DNA of 64,000 nucleotides from an uncultured Euryhalocaulis sp. (lineage in GTDB: Bacteria > Pseudomonadota > Alphaproteobacteria > Caulobacterales > Maricaulaceae): positions 27,441 through 91,440 of the forward strand of contig CAJXKJ010000006.1 of assembly GCA_913055605.1 (NCBI GenBank), given 5' to 3'. A program made the position numbers and the translations under genes. Of this stretch, positions 23,393 to 33,928 are shown piece by piece. The notes beneath the pieces are model-generated. The model searched no databases. It was given only the letters and a program-made list of their open reading frames with translations, and was not told the DNA's origin. The number at the start of each line of letters is the position of its first letter. Positions within the stretch are counted from its first letter, which is position 1.

Positions 23393-25453
23393 CTATTTGG
23401 CCGGACCGAGCACCTGGACCAGCGATGAGGAAAGCTGGGCCTGGGTGTAGGGCTTGGCGAGGAAGGTCGTGTTGCTGCCCGCGATCGGGTGTTCCCGCGT
23501 CTGGTAGCCGGAGGTGAACACGATCGGGATGCCGGGCTGACGCTCCGCGCATTTCTGCGCGAAGGCCGCGCCATCCAGCGTTCCGGCCATGTGGCAGTCC
23601 GTGAACAGGAGGGAGAATTCGCCCAGATTCGGGAGCTGTTCGAACGCCGTGTCGGCGTCCGGCAGGCTGACCGGCGTGCAGCCGAGCGACTCCAGCATGG
23701 CCGTCGTCGTCTCCCGCACATGATCGTTGTCCTCGATCACCAGCACGCGCAGCCCCTTCAGCACCGCGGCCTCGCCGCGCGCCTTCGACGCCTGGCGGAC
23801 CGGCCCCTGCTTGGTCGAGCGCGGCAGATAGAGGTGCACCGTGGTGCCCTTCCCCGGCGCGCTCTCCAGCCGCAGGCCGCCGCCGGAATCCTTCAGGAAG
23901 CCGTGGATCGTGCTGAGCCCGAGCCCGGTGCCCTTGCCCTGCGATTTGGTCGTGAAGAAGGGCTCCAGAGCGCGCGCCTGCGTCGCGTCGTCCATGCCGA
24001 TGCCGGTGTCGATCACGGCCAGATGCACATAGTCGCCGGGCGGCACGCCGGCCTTGGCGGCCTTCTGGCCCGGCAGTTTCAGATTGCGCGCCTTGATCGT
24101 CAGGACGCCGCCATCGGGCATGGCGTCCCGCGCATTGACGACCAGATTGACCACGGCCGCTTCGAACTGGGAGGAGTCCAGATAGGTCGTCCAGAGGTCG
24201 TCCGGGCAATCGATGGCGGACTTGATATTGCCGTTCAGGATGCGTTCGAACAGGCCGCTGATCCGCTCGATCTCGGCATTCACGGACAAGGGATGCGGCT
24301 CCAGCGCCTCGCGCCGCGCAAGGCCCAGCAGGCGCTTGGTCAGGTCCGCGCAGCTGCGGGCCGCGTGCATGGCGAGCGACAGCTGGCGGCGCGCCTTGTC
24401 GCTGAGGTCTTCCTGCGTCAGCGTGCGGTCCAGCCCGCCCATGATGACGGCGAGCATATTGTTGAAGTCGTGGGCGACCTGGCCGCTCATCTGGCCGATC
24501 ACCTCCATCTTCTGGGCGTGGGTGACCTGCGCCTCGAGACGGCGGCGGTCGGTGATGTCGGTGATCAGGCCGAACGCGTCGGGGCTTTCGCCGTCGCTGT
24601 TACCGTTGCCTTCAGAGCGGATTTCGATCCGCTCCGACAGCCAGCCATATTCGCCCTTCTCATAGCGGAAGCGGTATTGCGCCTCCGCCGAGCCGTGCTG
24701 CACCGCCGCCTCGATGGCCTCGGCCAGCATTCCGCGGTCGTCCTCGTGCACGAACTCGAACCAGTCCGCCTGGCCTTTCGAGATCGCCTTGTCGGCCTCG
24801 CGGAACAGCTGCTTCGTGTTGCCGCCGACGAAGCGGCGGCGGCGGCAGCCATCCTCGGCGGAGGCGACGAACAGCGCGATGGGCAGGGAGTCGATGACCA
24901 GCGACTGCTGCAGCAGGCTGCGCTCCAGGGCCTGCGCGACCTCCGCCTGGTGGGTGCGCACGCGCAGGTTTTCCGCCAGCAGACGCTTTTCCTCTTCGGC
25001 CTGGCGCAGGATCGCCTGGGATTTTTCATAGAGCTCGGCGAAGACCGCGATCTTGGAGCGTAGGATCACCGGCTCCACCGGCTTGAAGATGAAATCCACC
25101 GCCCCGGCGGCATAACCCTGGGACAGGTTCGAGGAATCCTTGTCGACGCCGGACAGGAAGATGATCGGCACGTGCCGGCTGCGGCGGCGGCTACGGATCA
25201 GCTCCGCGGTCTCGAACCCGTTCATACCCGGCATGCGCACGTCCAGCAGGATGACGGCGAAGTCCTCCTCCAGAACGTGGCGCAAGGCCTCCTCCCCGGA
25301 GGCCGCGCACACGACGGCATGGCCGAGGTCGGAGAGCAGCGAGCTGATCGCCAGCCGGCTGGCCTCGTCGTCGTCGACGATGAGGATTTTCGGCGCCGAC
25401 GGATCGTCGCCGGCTTCGGTGTTCGCCACGAGTTCGGGTGCGGCGGCGGCCAT
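23393..25453 (-). CDS. cytosolic hybrid histidine kinase (REC-PAS-HK-REC)
   Basis: 686 residues without membrane helices. An N-terminal receiver (residues ~22-138; Asp71 in ILLDVRMPGMNGF) is followed by a coiled coil (~140-185) and a PAS domain (~185-305). The HisKA has His328 in QVAHDFNNMLAVIMGG, the HATPase has VVNLVVNARDAMPDGG and GKGTGLGLSTIHGFLKDSGG, and there is a C-terminal receiver (~565-680; LLFTDCHMAGTLDG). The HDFNN type of H-box marks it as an HWE-neighbouring/hybrid family. It lies 3 bases after the poly-HAMP kinase, so the two are probably one transcript. No output regulator is adjacent. The signal is unknown. Confidence 0.88.
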   Translation of the reverse strand: MAAAAPELVANTEAGDDPSAPKILIVDDDEASRLAISSLLSDLGHAVVCAASGEEALRHVLEEDFAVILLDVRMPGMNGFETAELIRSRRRSRHVPIIFLSGVDKDSSNLSQGYAAGAVDFIFKPVEPVILRSKIAVFAELYEKSQAILRQAEEEKRLLAENLRVRTHQAEVAQALERSLLQQSLVIDSLPIALFVASAEDGCRRRRFVGGNTKQLFREADKAISKGQADWFEFVHEDDRGMLAEAIEAAVQHGSAEAQYRFRYEKGEYGWLSERIEIRSEGNGNSDGESPDAFGLITDITDRRRLEAQVTHAQKMEVIGQMSGQVAHDFNNMLAVIMGGLDRTLTQEDLSDKARRQLSLAMHAARSCADLTKRLLGLARREALEPHPLSVNAEIERISGLFERILNGNIKSAIDCPDDLWTTYLDSSQFEAAVVNLVVNARDAMPDGGVLTIKARNLKLPGQKAAKAGVPPGDYVHLAVIDTGIGMDDATQARALEPFFTTKSQGKGTGLGLSTIHGFLKDSGGGLRLESAPGKGTTVHLYLPRSTKQGPVRQASKARGEAAVLKGLRVLVIEDNDHVRETTTAMLESLGCTPVSLPDADTAFEQLPNLGEFSLLFTDCHMAGTLDGAAFAQKCAERQPGIPIVFTSGYQTREHPIAGSNTTFLAKPYTQAQLSSSLVQVLGPAK

Positions 25454-25456
25454 GTC

Positions 25457-28400
25457 CTATCCCTCGCCCGCCCCGGAGGAATTCCGCCGGCGGATCCATG
25501 TGCGCAGCACGGCGATCAGCTCCTCGTTATCGACGGGCTTGGACAGATAGTCGGAAGCCCCGGCCTCGAAGCATTTCTCCCGGTCCTCGGCCATCGCCTT
25601 GGCCGTGACGGCGACCAGCGGAAGCTCCTTCAGCGCCTTGGTCTTGCGCAGGCGGCGCATGACCTCATAGCCGTCCATTCCGGGCATCATGATGTCGACC
25701 AGGGCGGCAGCCACGTCCGGGTTCTCCTTCAGCAGCGCGATGCCCTTTTCGCCATTCTCCGCGTGCAGGACCTCGACTTCGTGCTGCTCCAGCAGCGCGG
25801 TGAGCGAGAAGATGTTCCGCATGTCGTCGTCGATGACGGCGATCCGGCGGCCCTTCAGCTCCGGCGCGACCTGCCGCATGTCGGAGATCGCGTCCCGCAT
25901 GGCGGCGGGCAGCGCGTCCACCGACAGGTGAAGGGCGCGGGTCAGTTCGTCCAGCGCCGTCGCCTCCCCGGCGTCGCGCGGAATGATCACCGCGTCGAGC
26001 TCGCGCAGGGCGGCGGCGTCCTCGGCGGAGGGCTCCTCCTCCAGCTCCACGACGATGGAGGCCGAGGCGTTCGGCTGGCCGCCCCGGATCGTCTCGATCA
26101 GAGCGCGCACCTCCCGCGTCGCTTTCGCGGCGACGATCAGGATGGCGTCGAACCCGTCCTTCGACAGCGTGTCGCCAGCCGCGCGCAGCTGGGCGGTCTC
26201 CACCGCCAGCGGCTCGATCTCCGCCAGCACGGATTCGACCTGGCTTTGCGCCTTGCCGGCGCGCGCGATCAGCAGGCGCCGCTTTTTCCGCGACGACAGG
26301 TCGCGAAGCTGGGCGAAGGCGGCGGACAAATCCTCCTTGCTGGCCGGCTTGGCGCTGTATTCCACCGCCATATGGGTGTGCAGCCGGCGCTGGTCCTCGA
26401 CCACGGAGATCACATGGACCGGCAGATGCTGCAGCTCCGGATCGTGCTTCAGCAGGTCCAGCAGGGCCCAGCCGTCGATATCGGGAAGCTGGATGTCCAG
26501 GCTGAGCGCGTCGGGGCGGTGCTGCCGGATCGCGGGGCGCACATCACGCCCGCGCGACACGACCAGGCCCTCGAAGCCCTGCTCGCCTGCGATCTCCTCC
26601 AGGATGCGGGCAAAGATCGGGTCGTCCTCCACGATCATCACCAGCGGCTTGTCGCGCTTGCGCGCCGGCGCCGCCTGCCCGGCCGGCTGGGGCTCGGCGC
26701 GCGACGCCGTGTCGCCCGCGGCCGGCAGTTTCAGCGCCGGCGGCGCCAGCTGTTCGACGGTCGCGTCGCCATTGGCGCGGGGACCGCTGAGCGGCAGAAG
26801 CAGCACGAACGTGCTGCCCTTGCCCGGCTCGCTCTGCACCCGGATTTCGCCGCCGAGCAGCGCCGCCAGCTCCCGGCTGATGGACAGGCCGAGGCCCGTG
26901 CCGCCATAGCGCCGGCTGGTGGTCCCGTCGGCCTGCTGGAAGGCTTCGAAGATCACCTTCTGCTGTTCGGGGGTGATGCCGATGCCGGTGTCGCTGATCG
27001 TGAAGGCCACGATATGGCTCGCGGCGGCCAGACCCGCATGCTCGTAATGCAAATCCTCCGGCGCCGGGCCGACCTTCAGGCTGACCTTGCCCTTCTCGGT
27101 AAACTTGAAGGCGTTGGACAGCAGGTTGTTGGTGATCTGCTGCAGACGCATCGCGTCGGTGAACATCGTTTCCGGCAGGCTGGGATCGACATCGATGGAG
27201 AATTTCAGCTTCTTCTCCTCGGCCATCTCCCGGAACGTGCGCTCGGTCTGCTGAGCGAACGTCTCGAAATCCATGTCGGCGGTGTCCAGCGCCACGGTGC
27301 CGGATTCGATCTTCGACAGATCCAGAATGTCGTTGATCATGCGCAGCAGGTCGGAGCCGGCCGAATGGATCGTCCGCGCCTGTTCGACCTGCTTCTCCTT
27401 CAGATTGCCGCCGGCGTTTTCCGCCAGCAGCTTGGACAGGATCAGCAGGCTGTTCAGCGGCGTGCGCAGCTCGTGGCTCATATTGGCCAGGAACTCCGAC
27501 TTGTATTTGGAGGTGAGCGCGAGCTGTTCGGCTTTCTCCTCCAGCGCCGAGCGGGCCTGCTCGACCTCCCGGTTGATCGCCTCCACCTGACGCTTTTCGG
27601 CCTGCAGCTGGGTCGCCTTTTCCTCCAGCTCCTCGTTCTTGGTCTGCAGCTCCTCCTGCTGGGTTTTCAGCATCTCCTCGGACTGGCGCATGCTCATGGC
27701 CTGCTGTTCGAGGCGGTCGTTGGAGCTCTTCAGTTCGTTCTGCTGGCTCTGCAGCTCCTTGGTCAGGATCTGCGACTGTTTCAGCAGCGCCTCGGTGCGC
27801 ATGCTGGCGCTGATCGTGTTGAGCACGATCCCGATGCTTTCCACCAGCTGGTCCAGGAAGGACAGGTGAACCGAGGTGAAGCGGTTGAACGAGGCGATCT
27901 CGATCACCGCCAGCACCTCTTCCTCGAAGATCACCGGCAGGTCGACGATGTTCAGCGGCGGCCCCTCGCCCAGGCCGGAGGAGATCTGCACATAGTCCTT
28001 CGGCGCGTTGGTCAGCAGGATGCGCTGGCGCTCGAACGCGCACTGGCCGACCAGGCCTTCGCGCAGATGCACGCGGTTGGACACGTGCTTGCGCTCGGTC
28101 ATCGCGTAGCTGGCGGTCAGTTCGAAGAGCGGGCCTTCGTCCTCTTCCTCCGCCGCCTTGCCGGTCTGCACATAGAGCGCGCCGTGCTGCGCATCGACCA
28201 GCGGCGCGATCTCCGACAGCACCAGGTTACAGACGGTCACCAGATCGCGCTCGCCCTGCATCATCCGGGTGAAACGGGCGAGGTTGGTTTTCAGCCAGTC
28301 CTGTTCCTCGTTGTACTCGGTGGTCTCCCGCAGGTTGGAGATCATCTGGTTGATGTTGTCCTTCAGGGCAGCCACTTCGCCTGAGGCCTCGACCGCGATG

Positions 28401-31270
28401 GACCGCGTCAGGTCGCCCGCGGCCACGGCGGTGGCGACCTCCGCGATGGCGCGCACCTGGGTGGTCAGATTGTCGGCCAGCTGGTTCACGTTGTCGGTCA
28501 GGTCGCGCCACAGACCAGCGGCCCCCGGCACCTTCGCCTGGCCGCCCAGCTTGCCCTCGATCCCCACTTCGCGCGCCACGTCGGTCACCTGGTCGCCGAA
28601 CGTGGCCAGCGTGTCGATCATGCCGTTGATGGTTTCGGCCAGTTCTGCGATTTCGCCCTTGGCGTCCACGGTCAGCTTGCGCTTCAGATTACCGTTGGCG
28701 ACCGCCGTCACGACCTGGGCGATGCCGCGCACCTGATTGGTCAGGTTGGCGGCCATCATGTTCACGTTGTCGGTCAGGTCCTTCCAGGTGCCGGCGACGC
28801 CCTCCACCTGCGCCTCGCCGCCCAGCTTGCCCTCGGCGCCCACTTCGCGCGCCACCCGCGTCACTTCCGAGGCGAAGGACGACAGCTGATCCACCATCGT
28901 GTTGATGGTGTTTTTCAGCTCCAGGATCTCGCCCTTCACGTCCACGGTGATCTTCTTGGACAGGTCGCCCCGCGCCACCGCCGTCGTCACGTCCGCGATG
29001 TTCCGCACCTGGCTGGTCAGGTTGCCGGCCATGGCATTCACGTTGTCGGTCAGGTCTTTCCAGGTGCCGGCGACGCCTTCCACGCGCGCCTCGCCGCCCA
29101 GCTTCCCTTCGGTGCCCACCTCGCGCGCCACGCGCGTCACTTCCGAGGCAAACGAGTTCAGCTGGTCCACCATCGTGTTGATGGTTTCCTTCAGCTCCTG
29201 AATCTCGCCCTTCACGTCCACGGTGATCTTCTTGGACAGGTCGCCGCGCGCCACGGCCGTGGTCACGTCCGCGATGTTCCGCACCTGGCTGGTCAGATTG
29301 CCGGCCATGGCGTTCACGTTGTCGGTCAGGTCTTTCCAGGTGCCGGCGACGCCTTCCACGCGCGCCTCGCCGCCCAATTTCCCTTCGGTGCCCACGTCAC
29401 GGGCCACGCGCGTCACTTCCGAGGCGAAGGAAGACAGCTGATCCACCATCCGGTTGATCACGTCCTTGATCTGCAGAATTTCGCCCTGCACATCGACGGT
29501 GATCTTCTGGGTCAGGTCGCCGTTGGCGATGGCGGTGGCGACCTTCGACACGTCCCGCAGCTGGACGGTCAGATTGCCGGCCATGGCGTTCACGTTGTCG
29601 GTCAAATCCTTCCAGGTGCCGGCGACGCCTTCCACGCGCGCCTGCACGCCCAGCTTGCCCTCGCCGCCCACCTCGCGCGCCACCCGCGTCACTTCCGAGG
29701 CGAAGGACGACAGCTGGCCAACCATCACGTTGATGACTTCCTTGATCTGCAGGATTTCGCCCTGCGCATCGACGGTAATCTCCTGGGTCAGGTCGCCCCG
29801 GGCGATGGCGGTGGCGACCTTCGACACGTCGCGCAGCTGGACGGTCAGGTTGCCGGCCATGGAGTTCACGTTGTCGGTCAAATCCTTCCAGGTGCCGGCG
29901 ACGCCTTCCACCTTGGCCTGGCCGCCCAGCTTCCCTTCCGTCCCCACTTCGCGGGCCACCCGCGTCACTTCCGAGGCGAACGAATTCAGCTGATCCACCA
30001 TCGTGTTGATGGTTTCCTTCAGCTCCAGGATCTCGCCCTGGACGTCCACGGTGATCTTCTTGGACAGGTCGCCCCGCGCCACGGCGGTGGTCACGTCCGC
30101 GATGTTCCGCACCTGACCGGTCAGGTTGGTCGCCATCGCGTTCACGTTGTCGGTCAAATCCTTCCAGGTGCCGGCGACGCCTTCCACCTTGGCCTGACCG
30201 CCCAGCTTGCCCTCGGTGCCCACTTCGCGCGCCACCCGCGTCACTTCCGAGGCGAAACTGGAGAGCTGCCCCACCATCGTGTTGATGGTGTTCTTCAGCT
30301 CCAGGATTTCGCCCTTCACGTCGACGGTGATTTCCTTGGACAAATCGCCCCGGGCGACGGCCGTGGTCACCTCGGCGATGTTCCGCACCTGGCTGGTCAG
30401 ATTGCCGGCCATCAGGTTCACGTTGTCGGTCAAATCCTTCCAGGTGCCGGCGACGCCGACCACCTCCGCCTGGCCGCCAAGTTTCCCTTCGGTGCCCACC
30501 TCGCGCGCCACCCGCGTCACTTCGGAGGCAAATGAATTCAGCTGGTCCACCATCGTGTTGATGGTGTTTTTCAGCTCCAGGATCTCGCCCTTCACGTCCA
30601 CGGTGATTTTCTTGGACAGGTCGCCCCGGGCCACCGCCGTGGTCACGTCCGCGATGTTCCGCACCTGGCTGGTCAGGTTGGACGCCATCGCGTTCACGTT
30701 GTCGGTGAGGTCTTTCCATGTGCCGCCGACGCCCTTCACGCGCGCCTGACCGCCCAGCTTGCCCTCGGTGCCCACCTCGCGCGCCACGCGCGTCACTTCG
30801 GAGGTCACCACGCCCAGCCGCTGGACCATGGTGTTCATCGTCTTGGCGTTCTTCAGGAAGTCGCCCTTCAGACGCCGGCCGTCGACCTCCACGGCCATGG
30901 TCTGGGACAGATCGCCATGGGCCACCGCGCTGACGACGCGGGAGACCTCGGCGCTCTGCTGCATGGTGTCGTCGATCAGCTCGTTGACGGAGTCGATACA
31001 GTCGCGCCAGCCGCCGGAGACGCCCTCCAGCTCCGCCCGCTCGGACGTCTTGCCGTCGCGCCCGAAGGATTTGCGCAGCCGGGCCAGTTCCTTGGTCAGC
31101 GCCTGGTTGCGCTCCACCACATCGTTGAAGGCCTCGGCGATCTCGCCGTCCGAGCCTGCCAAATCCTCGGGCAGCCGCGCCGAAAAATCCCCCCGCCGGA
31201 ACGCACGCAACGCACCAAGCATCTGCCGATCGGTGAGCTTCGACCGACCGGTGGCAAGCACTTTATCCAT
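25457..31270 (-). CDS. poly-HAMP hybrid histidine kinase
   Basis: 1,937-residue soluble hybrid kinase. About eleven HAMP units fill residues ~15-986, of which 159-986 are nine near-identical 92-residue repeats. A GAF domain (~1000-1155), a long coiled coil (~1157-1255), HisKA with His1266 ([15 protein letters not shown]), HATPase ([33 protein letters not shown]) and three receivers follow. The first receiver has [13 protein letters not shown], the middle one is degenerate without a clear phospho-Asp, and the last has [13 protein letters not shown]. The layout resembles group III (Nik1/Os-1) osmosensing hybrid kinases of fungi and bacterial relatives. No transmembrane segment is present. It is co-transcribed with the kinase at 23393. 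Confidence 0.92.
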   Translation of the reverse strand: MDKVLATGRSKLTDRQMLGALRAFRRGDFSARLPEDLAGSDGEIAEAFNDVVERNQALTKELARLRKSFGRDGKTSERAELEGVSGGWRDCIDSVNELIDDTMQQSAEVSRVVSAVAHGDLSQTMAVEVDGRRLKGDFLKNAKTMNTMVQRLGVVTSEVTRVAREVGTEGKLGGQARVKGVGGTWKDLTDNVNAMASNLTSQVRNIADVTTAVARGDLSKKITVDVKGEILELKNTINTMVDQLNSFASEVTRVAREVGTEGKLGGQAEVVGVAGTWKDLTDNVNLMAGNLTSQVRNIAEVTTAVARGDLSKEITVDVKGEILELKNTINTMVGQLSSFASEVTRVAREVGTEGKLGGQAKVEGVAGTWKDLTDNVNAMATNLTGQVRNIADVTTAVARGDLSKKITVDVQGEILELKETINTMVDQLNSFASEVTRVAREVGTEGKLGGQAKVEGVAGTWKDLTDNVNSMAGNLTVQLRDVSKVATAIARGDLTQEITVDAQGEILQIKEVINVMVGQLSSFASEVTRVAREVGGEGKLGVQARVEGVAGTWKDLTDNVNAMAGNLTVQLRDVSKVATAIANGDLTQKITVDVQGEILQIKDVINRMVDQLSSFASEVTRVARDVGTEGKLGGEARVEGVAGTWKDLTDNVNAMAGNLTSQVRNIADVTTAVARGDLSKKITVDVKGEIQELKETINTMVDQLNSFASEVTRVAREVGTEGKLGGEARVEGVAGTWKDLTDNVNAMAGNLTSQVRNIADVTTAVARGDLSKKITVDVKGEILELKNTINTMVDQLSSFASEVTRVAREVGAEGKLGGEAQVEGVAGTWKDLTDNVNMMAANLTNQVRGIAQVVTAVANGNLKRKLTVDAKGEIAELAETINGMIDTLATFGDQVTDVAREVGIEGKLGGQAKVPGAAGLWRDLTDNVNQLADNLTTQVRAIAEVATAVAAGDLTRSIAVEASGEVAALKDNINQMISNLRETTEYNEEQDWLKTNLARFTRMMQGERDLVTVCNLVLSEIAPLVDAQHGALYVQTGKAAEEEDEGPLFELTASYAMTERKHVSNRVHLREGLVGQCAFERQRILLTNAPKDYVQISSGLGEGPPLNIVDLPVIFEEEVLAVIEIASFNRFTSVHLSFLDQLVESIGIVLNTISASMRTEALLKQSQILTKELQSQQNELKSSNDRLEQQAMSMRQSEEMLKTQQEELQTKNEELEEKATQLQAEKRQVEAINREVEQARSALEEKAEQLALTSKYKSEFLANMSHELRTPLNSLLILSKLLAENAGGNLKEKQVEQARTIHSAGSDLLRMINDILDLSKIESGTVALDTADMDFETFAQQTERTFREMAEEKKLKFSIDVDPSLPETMFTDAMRLQQITNNLLSNAFKFTEKGKVSLKVGPAPEDLHYEHAGLAAASHIVAFTISDTGIGITPEQQKVIFEAFQQADGTTSRRYGGTGLGLSISRELAALLGGEIRVQSEPGKGSTFVLLLPLSGPRANGDATVEQLAPPALKLPAAGDTASRAEPQPAGQAAPARKRDKPLVMIVEDDPIFARILEEIAGEQGFEGLVVSRGRDVRPAIRQHRPDALSLDIQLPDIDGWALLDLLKHDPELQHLPVHVISVVEDQRRLHTHMAVEYSAKPASKEDLSAAFAQLRDLSSRKKRRLLIARAGKAQSQVESVLAEIEPLAVETAQLRAAGDTLSKDGFDAILIVAAKATREVRALIETIRGGQPNASASIVVELEEEPSAEDAAALRELDAVIIPRDAGEATALDELTRALHLSVDALPAAMRDAISDMRQVAPELKGRRIAVIDDDMRNIFSLTALLEQHEVEVLHAENGEKGIALLKENPDVAAALVDIMMPGMDGYEVMRRLRKTKALKELPLVAVTAKAMAEDREKCFEAGASDYLSKPVDNEELIAVLRTWIRRRNSSGAGEG
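28313..30796 (-). repeat. nine tandem 276-bp repeats encoding HAMP units
   Basis: Codons 159-986 of the poly-HAMP kinase consist of nine head-to-tail units of exactly 92 codons. Each opens with [14 protein letters not shown], then [11 protein letters not shown], a GDL.(K/Q).ITVD turn and a final M(V)(D/G)QL.SFASE helix. Units 2-8 differ at only a few positions; the last two are more divergent. The similarity extends to the DNA, so unequal crossing-over or gene conversion is likely and copy number may vary between strains. Assembly from short reads could be wrong here. Confidence 0.9.
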
Positions 31271-31418
31271 GAGATTTCCTGCTCAGATCACAGGGAACCG
31301 TGTCCCCAACCCCCGCTGATCCCCGGTCTTGAGCACAATCCCGGAGGAACGAGCTAACGGTCGGGTTGTCAGTTGGTTCCTGCAGTGCCGGGAAATCGAA
31401 GGAAATCGCCACGCCGGC

Positions 31419-31476
31419 GGGTCCGGCCGCCTGGCGGCCGGACCCGGATAGGGAGCAAAGCGGGCCGCGAGGCCCG
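31419..31476 (-). terminator. paired GC hairpins after the M20/RutA-like/MFS unit
   Basis: Two perfect inverted repeats lie just beyond the stop of the M20 gene on the minus strand: CGGGCC-GCGA-GGCCCG (31461-31476), then GGGTCCGGCC-N7-GGCCGGACCC (31419-31445). There is no following T-run, so they may slow or protect the mRNA rather than act as a classic intrinsic terminator. The rest of the 208-bp gap (31271-31478) shows no gene. Confidence 0.45.
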
Positions 31477-31478
31477 GA

Positions 31479-32837
31479 TCAGGAGAACGGATTGTCGCCG
31501 TAGACGGTGCGGCCGGCGGCCTCCGCCGCGGGGTCGGCGCGGCCGCAGACGGCCAGCGCGGTCAGCGCGTAGATCAGCGTGGCGTCGAACAGATCCTCGG
31601 GCGTCGGGCGCCAGCGGGTCGGGCCGGTCGTGATGGCCGGGATGCGGTTCATGTTGAAGACGTTATGGTCGCGCCACATGCTGGAATAGACCGGCTTGGC
31701 GGGGCCGGCGGGCCGGCCGATGGCCGCGCGCGTGGCCGCGTCCACCGCGCGCACCAGCGGGGCGACCTCGTCCGCGTCCGCCTCGAACCCGTGGCGAACC
31801 GTGACCGGCTCGATATCGAACTCCCAGCCGCCCGTGCGCATCACCGCCTCCAGCTCGTGCAGGACCTGGGCGGCCTTCTGCCGGGGGGACAGGTCGCAGC
31901 CGACATAGATGTGGCAGATCTCCGTGCCGCCGCCATAGGGCACCCCGCCCTGGACGCAGGAGATCGTGGCCTTCGGAATAGATGTGCCGCAGGCAGTCTC
32001 GTAGCGGCTCTCCGCCTCGAACTTGCGGCTCCAGGCGTGCAGCGCGTCGATCACGGGCCCGAGCTTGTAGATCGGGCTGGGATGGTCGGTCGCGGCCTCC
32101 GGCGCGTTCAGCAGCGGGCGGAAGATCGACTGGCCATAGATGCGGATGCGGAACAGCGCCCCGCCCGTGCCCATCCAGGTATAGTCGAAATCCGTGCCCT
32201 CGGCGGCGATGGCGTAATCCGCCGCGACGCCGCCATGGTGGAACATGTACTGGGCGCCGATTTCCTTGCCCATATAGGCGACGCCGCAGCGGTCCTCGAC
32301 CGGCTCCGGCCCGCACTCGCCGGGACAGGCGGTGAGGTACATCCGCCCCGACAGGCCGTAGCCCGCGCGTTTCAGGGCCTTGGCCGCCATCAGGAAACAG
32401 CTCATCGGGCCGCGGTCGTTGGCGACCGCATAGCCGTAGAATTTCCCGTCCTCCAGCCAGCATTCGCGCCATTCGCGATTGGTGACGCTGGCCGGGCGCT
32501 TGGTCTTGGCGTCCAGCAGCGGGTCGTCGAACGGGCTTTCGGTGTCCAGGTGCGCGGTGAACAGCAGGTTCGGCCCGGGACCGGACCCGCCATATTCGCC
32601 GATCACATTGGGCCGTTCTGGCGTGGCGCCGACGGTGCGCGGGTTGAACCCCTCGCGCGCCATCCAGTCGCGGACGTAGGCCGCGGCCTCCGCCTCCCCG
32701 GTCGAGGGGCTGTAGATATTGCTCAGCTCCAGAACGAGCCGGGTCAGCTCCTCGCGGTCGATCGCGGCCGCGATGGCCTCCCGGTCGGCCGGGTCCACCA
32801 TGTCCGCCATTCCGGCGGCGGCGCCTCCGTCAGCCAT
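31479..32837 (-). CDS. M20-family metallopeptidase/amidohydrolase (copy A)
   Basis: 452-residue M20 (ArgE/DapE-like) hydrolase that would cleave an amide bond with two metal ions in the cytosol; no signal peptide. Metal-site candidates are His96 and Asp98 in LLFTAHLDTES, Asp141 in VANDRGPM and Glu174 in CPGECGPEP, which replaces the usual D-EE pair. A dimerisation domain insert follows. It is clearly paralogous to the gene at 37877 (shared LLFTAHLDTES, GPEPVE/GPEPIE and SSMWRDHNVFNMNRIPA blocks). It lies third in a unit with an MFS transporter and a RutA-like monooxygenase. The substrate is unknown; deacylation or cleavage of a carbamoyl- or N-acyl-amino acid is possible. Confidence 0.82.
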   Translation of the reverse strand: MADGGAAAGMADMVDPADREAIAAAIDREELTRLVLELSNIYSPSTGEAEAAAYVRDWMAREGFNPRTVGATPERPNVIGEYGGSGPGPNLLFTAHLDTESPFDDPLLDAKTKRPASVTNREWRECWLEDGKFYGYAVANDRGPMSCFLMAAKALKRAGYGLSGRMYLTACPGECGPEPVEDRCGVAYMGKEIGAQYMFHHGGVAADYAIAAEGTDFDYTWMGTGGALFRIRIYGQSIFRPLLNAPEAATDHPSPIYKLGPVIDALHAWSRKFEAESRYETACGTSIPKATISCVQGGVPYGGGTEICHIYVGCDLSPRQKAAQVLHELEAVMRTGGWEFDIEPVTVRHGFEADADEVAPLVRAVDAATRAAIGRPAGPAKPVYSSMWRDHNVFNMNRIPAITTGPTRWRPTPEDLFDATLIYALTALAVCGRADPAAEAAGRTVYGDNPFS

Positions 32838-32852
32838 GGTCCCGCCCTCGCC

Positions 32853-33923
32853 TCAGGCGCTCTTTGCCTGGGGGGGACTGTAGCGTGACCGAAGCGAGGG
32901 CAGGATTTCGGCGCCGAACATCTCCAGCCCCTTCACATAGTCGGGGAAGATCAGCATCACGCCGTCCAGCTCGCAGTAGTCGAGATAATGCTCGATCTTC
33001 TCACGGCAGGTTTCCGGCGAGCCGGCGACCGTGTGGTTCTGGCTGGCGCTCATCTTGCCGGCGTTGGCGGCGATCTTTTCGGGCTCCATGCCCCAGCTTT
33101 TCATCTGGGACATGATCGCGCCCATATCCTTGCCGTCCTCGAAGCGCTGCAGCAGCGCATCGGCCTTGGCGTCGGTTTCGTCGTGGACGACCGTGCACAT
33201 GGCGCAGACCTTCACCTCGTTGCCGTTCTCCGCGGCGATCTCGCGCGCGCGGCGGCTATGGGTGCGGCGCTCGTCGTCGGTGCGCCCGCCGATGAAGCAG
33301 GCGTCGGCGTGCTTGGTGGAGAAGCGGAAGCCGCGGTCGGACTGGCCGGCGGCGATCAGGTCCGGTCGCGGCCGCGACAGCGGCTTCGGATCGGACTGGC
33401 AGTCCTCCATCTTGAAGAAGCGGCCGTCGAAATCGACCGACTCTTCGGACCAGAGACGTTTGATGATGGTGATCCACTCCTCGGTCCGCTGATAGCGGTC
33501 CTCGTGGGTCTCCTCATCGTTCCAGGCGCCCATCTGGGAGAATTCCTCGCGGTATGCGCCGGCCACGATGTTCAGGCCCGCCCGGCCCTTGCTGATGTGA
33601 TCCAGCGTCGTGACCATCTTCGCCACGACCGCCGGGTTGTGCAGCAGCGCGTGCATGGTGGCCCAGACCTTCACCTTCTCGGTGACCTCGGCCAGGCCGG
33701 CCATCATGGTCATGGACTCCATCGAGGTGCGCCAATGGTCGGTCTCGCCGCCAAAGCCGCGCCACTTGGCCATCGACATGATGAAGTCGAGCCCGATCTT
33801 GTCGGCGATCAGCGCTGCGTCGCGGTTAGTCTGATAGAGGCCGTCCAGGTTCGGAGCATTCTTGGAAATGATCCACCCGCCATTGGCGATCGGCAGGAAG
33901 ACGCCAAACATTTTCTCGTCCAT
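32853..33923 (-). CDS. RutA-like flavin-dependent monooxygenase (luciferase family)
   Basis: 356-residue class C flavin monooxygenase. It parallels E. coli RutA along its length: GVFLPIANGGWIIS, ADKIGLDFIMSMAKWRGFGG, MESMTMMAGLAEVT, AGQSDRGF and the C-terminal GVMLIFPDYVKGLEMFG. RutA uses FMNH2 and oxygen to open the uracil ring between N3 and C4; relatives cleave other amides or C-S bonds. Reduced flavin could come from the RutF-like protein at 37354. ATG 33923 has a GAGGG site 8 bases upstream; a GTG at 33932 overlapping the MFS stop is the alternative. The substrate is not proven to be uracil, because the operon lacks RutC, RutD and RutG. Confidence 0.85.
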   Translation of the reverse strand: MDEKMFGVFLPIANGGWIISKNAPNLDGLYQTNRDAALIADKIGLDFIMSMAKWRGFGGETDHWRTSMESMTMMAGLAEVTEKVKVWATMHALLHNPAVVAKMVTTLDHISKGRAGLNIVAGAYREEFSQMGAWNDEETHEDRYQRTEEWITIIKRLWSEESVDFDGRFFKMEDCQSDPKPLSRPRPDLIAAGQSDRGFRFSTKHADACFIGGRTDDERRTHSRRAREIAAENGNEVKVCAMCTVVHDETDAKADALLQRFEDGKDMGAIMSQMKSWGMEPEKIAANAGKMSASQNHTVAGSPETCREKIEHYLDYCELDGVMLIFPDYVKGLEMFGAEILPSLRSRYSPPQAKSA

Positions 33924-33928
33924 GGAAT

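Noticed and set aside
25172..28384. Plus-strand frame of 1,070 codons opposite the hybrid kinases
   Set aside because: It spans two clearly real minus-strand genes with kinase motifs and has no recognisable domain; a GC-rich shadow frame.
28313..30796. Regular repeats considered as a CRISPR or satellite array
   Set aside because: The period is 276 bp with an intact reading frame of HAMP units, and there are no short direct repeats with unique spacers.
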